Source: Arachnopeziza araneosa (lineage: Eukaryota; Ascomycota; Leotiomycetes; Helotiales; Arachnopezizaceae). Taken from it: a DNA stretch of 64,000 bases. The notes under the pieces are model-generated. The model worked only from the letters and a program-made list of their open reading frames with translations. It searched no databases and was not told the origin of the DNA. The position numbers and the translations under genes are program-made. Shown here one piece after another: positions 22,696 through 32,812 of the stretch. The stretch lies in NCBI GenBank assembly GCA_003988855.1, contig QYAI01000003.1:558001-622000 (forward strand), given 5' to 3'. How positions within the stretch are numbered: position 1 is the stretch's first letter; each line of letters begins with the position of its first letter.

Positions 22696-23115
22696 ATGGA
22701 GCCTACACCCTCTCTGCTCGCTAGGCGCAACCCAGAGCTCGAAACCAAAATAGCACGAATGAGGATACCTCTCGCACCTCTTGTACGTCTTACAACCGGA
22801 GAAGTCAGCAATTCATTCCCCTCCACTCTCCTGAACTTTTATCTTCTCACTTCCGACCAATGTGACGAGTTAGCACACTTTTACCACCAGCGTACGCCTT
22901 GTGCATGGACTCGGTTCTATCCCTGCCCTATAGACTGGCGGACGGATGCAACACTTGAGGAGAAGCGAAGGCGGATTGGAAGATTTATTGGACTAAGAGG
23001 CTGTGAGAGTCCTGCTAGGGCGCAGTCAGAAGATGAGATCATGCGAGAAATCAGGGATGCGAGGGCTCGGGATGATGAGGACGAGGCCCTTCGAAGAAAG
23101 ATGCGCTGGTACTAG
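22696..23115 (+). CDS. Small conserved-looking fungal protein of unknown function
   Basis: A single-exon frame of 139 residues starting MEPTPSLLARRNPELE. I recognise no named domain. It has a compact centre (STLLNFYLLTSDQCDELAHFYHQ, then W-rich TRFYPCPIDWRTDATLEEKRRRIGRFIGL) followed by a charged, probably helical tail. It has no signal peptide or membrane span. The Trp/Cys-containing centre reads like a genuine protein, and the compact gene sits neatly between SEC66 and the convergent ORC3 gene, 170 bp from the end of the latter. The start was chosen as the first ATG before the conserved-looking part. Confidence 0.68.
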   Translation: MEPTPSLLARRNPELETKIARMRIPLAPLVRLTTGEVSNSFPSTLLNFYLLTSDQCDELAHFYHQRTPCAWTRFYPCPIDWRTDATLEEKRRRIGRFIGLRGCESPARAQSEDEIMREIRDARARDDEDEALRRKMRWY

Positions 23116-23285
23116 AAATCGGGAGCGGGTTTGATAAAAATGGCTTGGGAATGAAATTTGATTAAACAATTCGTTCGGCGTGAATAGCATAGCAAGAAAC
23201 CTTCGATTTGTTTTCATGCCAATCACAATCAGAACATGTTTAAACTCCTCATGATTCCTACACAATTGTCATAGGCATCCTCTAT

Positions 23286-25704
23286 TTAAATTCCATCCCA
23301 CGTCACCTTAGCTAGGTGATCTGCTTTCTTTTTGCTTTGTTTAACCATTCCCAGTGACTTCAAATCTGCTAAAGCCCGGTAAAACATCACCAGTGCATCC
23401 CTCTCATCCAGTTTAATTTCATCACTACTACCAACCATTTCGAAAAAGGCAGACCAAAGGTCAAACACATTGATGAGGGATCCCGTTTCCAGATACATTT
23501 GATATAAGATCGCGGTTGCGGGGTGTGTAGAGGACAGGCCATCGACAGACTCGCAGCAATCACACTCAAGATAATCATATGGGGCCGTAAGAGCACGCTC
23601 TATCGCAGCTCGAGGCCGTGGTATGAAGATCTCGCGATGGCGCTTGAGGTGGTCTGACGTCCAAATTTCGTGGAGGAAAATATCCTCTGGATTTTCTGTT
23701 GTGAAACACTCCTCCACCACCTTTGATAGTCGGTCCACTAAAATTGTGAAAGCCTTATCTTCTTCGGTAAGAACTGACTTCTCATAGCTCAGTTGTACTC
23801 TTTGAGCGATAACTGTTGTTCTAACACCTTTGCTATGAATGACATAGCTACTAGAAAGTGGTTTCCCGGCTTTAGATGACTTGTCTGCCAGCTCAGACAC
23901 CTGCCAGTGGATGTCATCTAGATTGGAGATCAAAATAGTATCTTCATCCGCCCAACCTAGTAAGTCCAGTTCAGAGGCACCCCGAACAATGGCCTCCTTA
24001 ATATTCTCGATGAAGTCGGTCAAACCTTGTGGTGACATTCGTTTAATTGCATCCAGTAGATCCCGCACGAGGTTGGATGTTCCAAGGCCACCTTCAAAAA
24101 CGATTAAATATAGATCAATTTTTGAAATAGATTCCAAAGAACAAGCTTCAAATAAATGCATAGCTCGCAGACAACGGGTAACAACCGTTTCTCTCAAAGA
24201 TAAAACTTTCTCAATTTCATCCCGGAGTGCTTCGTCGTTTTCGATCAGCGCCCGAATCCAATTCAATTTTTCTCGCGGGTTTTCAGAATTCAGTGCATTC
24301 TCAATCATTGTGCGGAATGAGGGAAGCATTCGAACAGCTTCAAGGTGTTCCTTCTGCACAGAAGAGACACAACCAGACCCCCCAGGATGAGGATTGAAGA
24401 CACTCAATGCGTCGCAATAGTAGTGGCACATGTATGCATACTGCAGACATCAGTCTAGGCAATTGAAGAAGAAATGCAGCTTACCCTTAGTGTTGCAATG
24501 AAGGATTGTATACTCTGCACATGATCTTCTTGCCTTTCCATCGCAGCCGAGATCAATCCGGGACTCAATCTTAAAGGAACATGAGCGGCTGCAACAGACT
24601 TCTCAAAGATACGCTCCAGAAGTGAGTTAGTTTGTTCTACCTCAAACTCTACACCGCGTAAGCAACGGCTCGCCGATCTTGAAAGCCTCTCTTGGAAGAG
24701 GCCAACAGATGTAGCGACTCCAAATAGGAGAACGAAGGGGATTCGATCACTCCATGAACTATTTCAACTCAGGAATCTGTGACGCGACTGACCTCTGTTA
24801 CTTACCTAAAAAGAGTGATCAAATCAGCTAACAAAGCTGAATCGAAAGCCTCACTGTCTTGGAATATAACAACGACGGCTTGGCCTCCATTGGTATTCAC
24901 AAATCCATGGAGGATTTCTAGGTCGTAATTTAGCAATTTACGCCCCTGCTGAGTTAATCATGAGAACTTAATAATTGTGTCTTTGACTTACATCTTCCAT
25001 AAACCAAAATGCTTCCTCGCTGTCTTCCGCAGACCTCTGACTAGTTGCATCTCGAATAAGCTGCTTTAAAGCGCTCTTCACATTTGTAGAGTCTGCAGAA
25101 CGCAAAGTCATCACAAGTCCCTTGATTTCCACCCTCAAGCGTTTTGATAGCCGTTTAAACAAGAGGTCTTGTGAAGCAATATTTGGTCCGGTGATAATAA
25201 AGCCTGCGGGAACTACATTGTGCTCTCTAGAGCACAATTAGAAAGAACAATTATGCGCGACCAAGAAGATAATTACACAGCCTGTCTCGTCCCATTCACA
25301 AATTTAGTAACTTCTGACAAAGTGTCTTCATCGGCATCATCTAAGATATCCTGAGCGGCTCTTAGACAAATTAACCAGTTCTATTTATCATAAATTCTCA
25401 CCTGAATGCGGGCTGTTGTAACTGCCCAGGATCTTTCGAAGAGCTCATGCCGCAAATTGCTAAAACTCGGGGTTTCCAGGCTACCCAATAGAGGAGCGTA
25501 TAGTAGCGGTGTTGGATTTGAAGCGCCCTGAGAAGTAGCTGCTGGCTTCCTTCTCTTGCTAGGTCGCGTTGTGCCATCTTCAGTTGGCGTATAGATGTAG
25601 GCAGGCTGGATATCGTGAGATTTTACACTTTAATATTGTAAATAACAGACCTGATGATCAACCGCATCAAAGCCGAAATGGCCACTTTCTTCAATATCAG
25701 ACAT
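23286..25704 (-). CDS. ORC3: Origin recognition complex subunit 3
   Basis: Part of the six-subunit complex that marks replication origins and loads MCM helicase. Seven exons (25704-25651, 25605-25402, 25350-25277, 25226-24992, 24948-24806, 24758-24485, 24440-23286) join in phase, 712 residues. Introns are 43-51 nt. The ORC3 N-terminal AAA-like region is seen in VPAGFIITGPNIASQDLLFKRL and the following IFQDSEAF stretch; like other ORC3 proteins it lacks a Walker A lysine motif. The C-terminal winged-helix part includes LDERDALVMFYRALADLKSLGMV. The acceptor before exon 3 was placed at GCTCAG because nearer AGs break the frame. The acceptor before exon 5 could be 3 nt further on. Confidence 0.9.
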
Positions 25705-25844
25705 GATCTTTGGGTCATAGGAAAGTCATCCTGTTTACGCTGCAGGAGAATGTCGGAGTGCGGAAGTGTCCCGCAAGGCACAAGGCTACTTCACCCCTAC
25801 AAAAAAGTTTCTCAAACAACTTTCATCAAACAACTTCATGCTTC
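25705..25844. promoter_or_regulatory. Very short divergent promoter ORC3 / PPR gene
   Basis: Only 140 bp separate the two start codons. The promoters must overlap each other's leaders. A short ORF starting at 25838 overlaps the PPR start and is noted under findings. Confidence 0.5.
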
Positions 25845-28630
25845 ATGCCGCCTCCACAACGTCTAGCTAATGGACTTCGAGGTTTCGTATGCAGATCATG
25901 CTCATCAAAGTTCTCTCGAGTACTATGGCTGTCGAGGAACCTCTCAAGCGATCAGCAGGCCCGGCAGCCAAAAGGGGCTGCCTTGAAACCCAACTTGCGA
26001 TTTTACGAGCAATACCCTGACGGGACAAGAACTGATATCACCGAAGTTGAAGATTTGGAGAATACCCCTGAGGAAGACGCTCTTGGAAAAGCCATGATGG
26101 AAAGGATAGAAGAACTTGAAGCCAACACAGGCAAATCTATCGAGGAACTGGTTGAAGGGAGTGCCATAGACCTGGAAGCCGGAGAAAAGATTGATAGGAC
26201 CAGTGGCTTCGTACCAACAATGGCTGAAGTAGAAGCGGAGTTTCCTGCAAAAAACCAGTCGTCACAGACACTCCAGGCCATTCTAGAGAGAATGGACGAA
26301 GATCCCGACTTGGAAAGTCTCTCGCCTGAGGGCCGCGAAAAGTTGCGAGCAGATATTTCAAAAATATTACAAGATAGTTGGAGTCCTAGATCTTCCTTCT
26401 TGAGACAAATGCTAATCTCTCCTCAGATGAAGTTGACCCCGAGTCGGAATCCTCTAAAATTGCAGATATCCAGGCTCCAAGTTTACAGAAACATTCGTCA
26501 ATATACGATCTTCATTTCGAGAATTTTTCAAAGGAATACCAGAAACATATCTATAATTTGAAAATAGCCTTGGAACGTTATCATCTTCCGCCACGAGCCA
26601 TTACTCCAAAAACGCGAAAGATAAAGCTTCGAGATAAAAAATTTCCGCCGTCAGATAGAGTGAAAACTCTTGGAAGAGCCTACGCTTTGGCACGGAAAGG
26701 ACTTTTATCGAGACCGTCAAAAGTCTCGCCAATCATCTGGGCTACACTGTGGGAAGCTTTAGGAGTAGAGGGTCCCCATAATAAAGATCGTATGGCTCAT
26801 ATCAGACGAGTTGGGGAGGATATGGACGAGATCAAAGCCCCCATGTCACCATCGCAACGGCTTCAATATATTGAAGCAATATTTGTCGAAGGGCTTCAAA
26901 AGTCGGCCCTAGAAGAATGGGAACAGGCGAAATACCTGGCTAACATAGTCGGGAATGAGTATTGGGAACTTGGTCTTCGTATGTCGAGCCGCCTTGGTTC
27001 TCTGGATCAGGCCGCGCATGCAGCCGATATGCTATTCAACGGCTCTAAAGATCTTAAGCACTACCATTCACTGATTCCTCTTATTCACGTTTATCTAGTA
27101 TCCAAAACCAAAAATTCTGTGCAACATGCGTGGGCACTTTATGTCCGGCTAAAGGCCAATTTTGGTGATCAAATGGCCATCGAAGACTATGACGCCGTAA
27201 TTTCGTCTTTCATGGAGGTTGGCGAGCCAGAATTAGGCCTGGCTGTTTTTCGGGACATGATGCTCACAGCTAGTGATGATGCTTCTGGTAGTAGGCATGA
27301 TTCAATCTCAATCCATTACGCCAACACTGGTTCGATTGATCTATCGGGTATAGATATTAGGTCTAACGAACTCGACTGGAAGGATTCGAAGACATTATCT
27401 CTATTGCCACTAAAATTCAAAAACAAATTCTTTTTTGGAAGCTGGGTCAAGAAGCTTATCGGAGAGGGACACTTTGACGCGGCGAAGCAAGTTCTTGACC
27501 TAGCGCAAGACCATGGCATTCAGCCTAGCCCTATGCACATGAATGGCCTGATTGGGGCTTGGTTCCGAGAGGGGACGGAGAAGTCTTGGGTTGAAGCAGA
27601 GGAATTGGCCTGGAAGATGATACGGACGAGGTTAGAAATTGTGGAAGGTCAAAAGCGGTGGAGAGAAATCCGAGAAAACTTTCAAGCTCCGCTCATACCT
27701 CAACCTTCGATGAACAGACAAAGTTATCGGACTTCGAAACACTTCCCCCCCGCCACAGCCGAAACATTCACATTACTCATTCGAGAATACAGACAGCGAC
27801 AAAGATCAGAAGCTATGTCTGACCTATTTGATGCATGGCGAGAATCAAACATACCTCCTAATACACTGTTCATGAACCAACTGCTGCTGATGGACCTTCG
27901 AGGAAAGCATAAAAACTGGGCATGGGAGACTTACTGTACTTTGATTGAAAGGACAGCAGTGCGACCTAACATCGAAACGTTTGGAATTCTCTGGGACCTG
28001 GAGAAGAGACATGTCGATCCAACTATAGGAGGACCTGATAAAGACCAGAGAGCGCACTACGCGAGAAGAAGATTTCCGGAACCACGCCGCCTCTTTCTCG
28101 AAATGATGAAGTACAAGTCACTTTTAAAGGCAGGAGGTCCAATGAAGCGTGATATGTATGACCTGATCATGCTATGCTTTAGCCTGAAGCAAGACCAGGC
28201 TGGGACGGCGGTTGCATTACGTGCTTTACATCGCCATTTCGATATCTACCCCAACGATCAAACAGCAAAAATGCTCGTGTACCAACTCTCCCGCCTAGGT
28301 CTCCTAGCTTATGGAGGAGTCGAGCCTCGTCGTCTCAATTTATCTCACCAAGGGACACAAGATAGGATTTCCTCAGTGACAACACTCGTCCAGAAGTTCA
28401 GAGAACAACGAATTCAGACTCTACTAGATAATGGGATCGTTTTTGATAAGCTGTCGAACATGGATAAACTTGAAGAGACAATAGTCATGTTCTCAGAAAT
28501 TCTACGATACGCAGCGAATTCAAAATTATCAACGGAGGATACCAGTACCACAACAAGTATAGAGTCTGAAAAGGCTGCTAACCAAATGGGCGTACCGGAT
28601 TGCGTCATCTGGAAAGATGATGATATGTGA
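25845..28630 (+). CDS. Mitochondrial pentatricopeptide-repeat (PPR) protein
   Basis: PPR proteins bind organelle RNA and act in mitochondrial mRNA maturation, stability or translation. Two exons (25845-26376, 26427-28630) give 911 residues. The N-terminus MPPPQRLANGLRGFVCRSC is basic and acid-free, consistent with a mitochondrial presequence. The repeat region runs from about residue 300 to the end (for example MSDLFDAWRESNIPPNTLFMNQLL and FGILWDLEKR units). The exon junction is inferred: the frame shifts between 26370 and 26430, and a 50-nt intron with donor GTTGGA, branch TGCTAAT and acceptor CTCAG restores it. The donor is weak. Which known fungal PPR factor this corresponds to is not clear. 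Confidence 0.87.
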
Positions 28631-28746
28631 CTAAACCATTGTATTTATAAGGATAATCTCCCAAATGTTCACATGAATGAGGCGAACTGTGGTCTTGCAT
28701 GTAAATCTCAAATGGGTATCATTCCTCTTAACGCCTAAATTAAGTG

Positions 28747-29724
28747 TCAATCGTGGTCTTCTTCTGTGAGTCCTGGACAACCTTCCATTTGACCGTCCGG
28801 ATAGGTGAATTTGCACCAAAAACAGTAATAATACTCCTTTCGAAGATGCTCAACCAAGCTTCCCAGCTGTTCGGCAGGATCCAGCTCATTGAACGAATCC
28901 AATTCAGGATCTTCCTCTTCCAAGTCTTCGACAAGAGTATGTTGGATCCTATCCTTGCCAAGTGCTCTCTTGTCTTCCAAGTCTTCATCAGGGTCCTCGT
29001 AGGTCGGTAGGCGTGAAAGACTCTGATAAAGATCATATCGCATTCTACGATCTCTCTCCTTCTCCTCCCTCTTTCTAACCAGACCCCGCCATAAAACATT
29101 GACCTGCTTCAATGGTTTCGTCGAAATCTTCCGCTCCTTCCATCCTTCCGTCGTCTCATCGCCATGGAGCGCCTCTTCTCTCTCCACATACATCCTCTCC
29201 GCGACCCTCATAGCCGCCCCCACTATCCCCTCAAGTCTAGCTTCTTCCCTCTCCCTTCTTACCCTCTCCCTATATTCTCCCTCCTCCGCCTTCACCCTCT
29301 TAGCCTCGCCTTCCATCTCCTCCCTAAACTTCCTCTTCTTCTCGGTATCCAATCCAATTCCCCCCTTCCCATCCTTCATCTCAATATGAATCGGCTCGGT
29401 CCTTGCCCCGGTATTGTCCTTACTACCCAACGCAACCCCCGGCTTAAAGCCCATCTTAGCCATCATCGCAAACCCTTTATTCGTAGCCGGATCCGCAAGG
29501 AGCGATTTCGACAGCGCTGCTTCCCGAGCTACTGCTTCATCTGCTTCTCGTTCCGCCTTGGACTTGACCCGCCCACGTGCTTCCGATTCTCGCTCTTTGC
29601 GGAGGCGCCGTTGAGTATAGGTTTCTTTCTCACGTGGTTTGGTAGGTTCCGCGATGATCATATTCATGTAGTCATCCTCGTCGTCTTCGGCGGAGGTGCT
29701 GAGCGGAGTATCTTTTGCTGGCAT
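28747..29724 (-). CDS. G-patch domain protein, GPATCH11-like
   Basis: A single-exon gene, 325 residues. A G-patch lies at about residues 80-127 (GFAMMAKMGFKPGVALG...GIGLD); G-patches contact RNA helicases and RNA. A Glu/Arg/Lys-rich helical middle follows. The C-terminal end (YYYCFWCKFTYPDGQMEGCPGLTEEDHD) is the small zinc-ribbon-like module that follows the G-patch in the GPATCH11/CCDC75 family, so the domain order fits. Vertebrate relatives are nuclear; a splicing-linked role is inference. It converges on the PPR gene with 116 bp between stops. Confidence 0.87.
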   Translation of the reverse strand: MPAKDTPLSTSAEDDEDDYMNMIIAEPTKPREKETYTQRRLRKERESEARGRVKSKAEREADEAVAREAALSKSLLADPATNKGFAMMAKMGFKPGVALGSKDNTGARTEPIHIEMKDGKGGIGLDTEKKRKFREEMEGEAKRVKAEEGEYRERVRREREEARLEGIVGAAMRVAERMYVEREEALHGDETTEGWKERKISTKPLKQVNVLWRGLVRKREEKERDRRMRYDLYQSLSRLPTYEDPDEDLEDKRALGKDRIQHTLVEDLEEEDPELDSFNELDPAEQLGSLVEHLRKEYYYCFWCKFTYPDGQMEGCPGLTEEDHD

Positions 29725-29976
29725 GCTGGCAATTAACGAGGGCTTCGACGTGAAGTTGTAACTTTAAAAAGCTTTTAATTGTGTGCTCTTTCGGGCGTTG
29801 ATTAAACTGCTGTCCAATTAAAAATAAATCCGGAATAACGTTGATTGAGCTGCCGGGTTTTAGAGTTTTCCCGTAAATACTTGTATAACCAAAAATAAGC
29901 ATTTTTCGAATTCAAACATGCCAAACTCCAGTGACGCGTAAGTGATCGTCACTGCCTTTGATACAAGCAAGGGCTA

Positions 29977-30090
29977 ACTTGGTGCATAGAGTGGTTAGCG
30001 TGTCGTTCTTATATATTTCGGGGAACTGATTTATATGATCTTTCATCACAAGAGATGCGAAAGTCGTGGGTTCGACACCCACCTGGAGTA
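29977..30090 (+). tRNA. Intron-containing tRNA-Ile(UAU)-like gene, imperfect
   Basis: The 3' half is convincing: T-arm GTGGG-TTCGACA-CCCAC, then CTGGAGT and A as discriminator. A T-tract at 30102-30110 can end Pol III transcription. The anticodon loop reads CTTATA, giving UAU, followed by about 40 extra bases before the 3' anticodon strand, as expected for tRNA-Ile(UAU), which is spliced in many eukaryotes. The D-loop AGTGGTTAGCG is also tRNA-like. Against a fully functional gene, the 5' acceptor strand (ACTTGGT or AACTTGG) pairs poorly with CTGGAGT and the anticodon stem has a T-T pair. It could be a decaying copy. Confidence 0.5.
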
Positions 30091-31151
30091 TACAAGTGAC
30101 TCTTTTTTTTGCTATTTAAAAGTACTTGTTTTAGAGCCGGGAGTATATTTTTGCTATTTTAAACGGGGTTTTTTTGGGTTAGAGTTGAAGCAGAGTAAGC
30201 ACGGACGCTCGATTGGCTCCTTAGCGAGCAGGCAGGCAGGCTCTTCGACATAGAAATAAGCAGCCGAATCCAGGAATTTAGATGGCCTTAATTTAAAATA
30301 ATTATTTTTGCTATTTTGAAGGGGAGGTTTTTTTTAAGAGTTTATACATATGGATTCCAAGGCAGTTCGCTAATATGTACACACTCGGGCTGACAGTTGA
30401 CGTTGGCTCTCCCGACCTTCGTACAACTTTGGCGAAACTTAAAGTATTTTGCAATTTCAGAAAGTCTGATACCCAATGTTAGTCGTTGTATATTCAAAGA
30501 AGATTACATCTTGAGACAAATATCGGCCGAGATCTTTATTTCACCACCCTTTGTTATTTATCTTTATTCAACCATCCTTTGTTGTTTCATGGATTTTAGT
30601 GCTCTTATACAGTCATGGGGGTGCTCTGCCAAGCGAGCTCGCCAGGCAAAACACACAACCGTAAATGCGGTATCACCTTCTGTTTTGAAACACTTTCCAG
30701 CATCAAACCCCCGAACCTCCTGATTTGAATGGGCTCAGAGAGGTCAGTTTACGAGGTGAAAAGTACATGGAGTCTATGAGCAATCCGCCATCACTTGCCA
30801 CAATTTTGTATCAATGAGATTGGAACCGTTTGAACATTTAAATTTAGCTTCTCTATGAGATATCTCTTCCAATTACCAGAGTTGCTAGATACACCAAGAT
30901 AGAGGGTTGCAACCCTATTTTCCAGTCCATTTAATGCTACAATATCTTATCAGTGTTGCATACACTAGCCAACTGTTTCATCATTGGCAAATGCTTGACC
31001 CATGTTTGTCAACGGCGATATTCCTTCATTAATCCCGCTGGAGACCTTGCGCCGCCATATACACACGCCTGTAATGTAGAGAAATATGAACAGAAGAAAA
31101 CGCTGAATCGCAGACAATTAAAACAGATGACGACCGCCGACACGTGAGTGC
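30091..31151. other. Gene-free AT-rich stretch
   Basis: 1061 bp with no credible frame. Two similar short stretches (TTTTTGCTATTTTAAACGGGGTTTTTTT near 30148 and TTTTTGCTATTTTGAAGGGGAGGTTTTTTTT near 30305) look like diverged copies of one sequence. Otherwise nothing was recognised. Confidence 0.45.
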
Positions 31152-32812
31152 TTATATTTTATTCATGGATAACGGATCCATCCGTGGGTATTTATACGGT
31201 TTTGCTTGTGTTGCTTCAGGGTCCCATGAATATCCGCTACCTTGAGGGGGTCGTGGATTTGAGAATGATCTTGATGGAGATTGATATCTCGCTTCCCTTC
31301 CGAAGTAGTCGGGTGTTGTTCGGCCACTCTTAGCAGCCGGGGGGGAGAGTGGAGTGATTGGCTGTGAGATGGAGAAGGGCTCAGGCGTTTTGCCGCTGTT
31401 GCGCTCACGTCCAAGCATTTCGTATGTTGTCGGATCTTTGTGTACGTCTGCGCTGACGAATTCAGTCGTGGGTTTGACTTTGCCCACCACCAGTTCATAC
31501 CAGCCGGTGAACATGGACACGCGGCCGAGGAGCAACATGCACCAGATGCCGTTGAGCTTCGCACGTTTAGCATTATTTCCGGTTTGGGAGCAGGTTGACT
31601 TACAGATAATAAGACGAGAACTGCCATGACAGTCGCTTCATTAACTCTGAGAGGGCTAGCAAACTGCAGGCAGTCGTTCTTTTCTCCTTTGCTTGCTACC
31701 AAGCAGAAGAGCCAAGGCATAATCTTGTTAGGATTTTTCAAGGCGTTGACTTCCAAATCATCCATGAAAACAAAGATGACGGCAAAGAAGATGACATCGG
31801 CAATGATAATAAGGACGATCAAGATTCCCCGCCATTGAAGCTCGATAACCCTGCGAACTCTTCGGTAAGCCTGTCTGGGGGAGACGGTTCCTCGGACGCT
31901 ATTAGAGTATGCTGGACCGTTCCCAGAGCTGTTTGTCGTCACTGAGTCGTCCGACAGAGAAGCGAGGTAAACCTTGATACAGTATCCAAAAGTGGCAAAC
32001 TGTGTGACCACAGTCATCCCAGCGAACACGAGAAGAGGAATCCACAAATCTGCTAGGCTGTTCTTGTGGTTGATATGGCAAGTATCTCCAAACCGGAAGG
32101 AGACACCGCTGAGTAGCAAGGCGATGGTCAGTCCAACAGCAGGAACTCCCCATCCTGCAGCGAGCGCGGCCCACATGAACGTTTTGCCAATTACAACTTG
32201 CCAGCAGATTTGAAGATGAAGTGCCAATGATCGGAGGAAGATCCACATGACCCCACACCAGCCACCGATGATCAAGAAGGATCCAGATAGTGCACAGGTA
32301 GTATTGCTATTCATGTCATTGGGAGTAATCTCATTGTAGCATTGGGAAGGCTTCGCTCCCAGTGGGACAATAAATCCAAGCTATACCCCCACTTAGCATC
32401 GTCAAAAAGATGAAGGGGATCTCCTGCTCTTACCTGCATCAAGCCGACTCCGATGGTTAAGCAGACGCTGAGATAGTGGCGGTGGGTTCTTCCAACCGGG
32501 AGGAAAGTAAATGATAAGATGAGGAAAACGGTACAGACGATGCCGGCGACATTGATCCAACTCGCTCCCGTGGTGATTGATTGGAAATTATCTGCATATA
32601 TCCATTGTGATAGCGGACAAGGCAAGCAACATGTTGGACCCAGATTATCCGAGCAGACTCGTCCATCGATGACTAACATCCCATGTTAACCAGACTCCAA
32701 AAGTTTGGGGGAGGGGGATCGTGGACTCACAACCACCAACTGCAGCGAACTGGGTGGCATCCAGAAAGGGAGCTGGGCAACCGCTGCCTGGTACGATGGT
32801 AGTATTTGACAT
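31152..32812 (-). CDS. Frizzled/Smoothened-like seven-transmembrane receptor
   Basis: A predicted GPCR. Four exons (32812-32731, 32672-32434, 32380-31604, 31556-31152) give 500 residues. A short Cys-rich outer segment (CSDNLGPTCCLPCPLSQW) precedes seven hydrophobic spans, starting near residue 58 (WINVAGIVCTVFLILSF) and ending near residue 355-380. The stretch HRHYLSVCLTIGVGLMQLGF, an extracellular loop DTCHINHKNSLADLW and basic inner loops fit the fungal Frizzled/Smoothened-like group known from some fungi and Dictyostelium; the full Frizzled ligand-binding domain is absent. The ~100-residue tail is Ser/Pro-rich and may be phosphorylated. Introns are 58, 53 and 47 nt. The ligand is unknown. 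A 6-kb gene-free region lies upstream. Confidence 0.85.

Noticed and set aside
29164..29736. 190-codon plus-strand frame opposite the G-patch gene
   Set aside because: Antisense shadow of the Glu/Arg-rich coding strand; Pro/Ser/Leu composition typical of such shadows.
30112..30125. Near match of the insert palindrome (AAAAGTACTTG) by the tRNA-like gene
   Set aside because: Only a partial match in AT-rich DNA, no adjacent element; likely chance.
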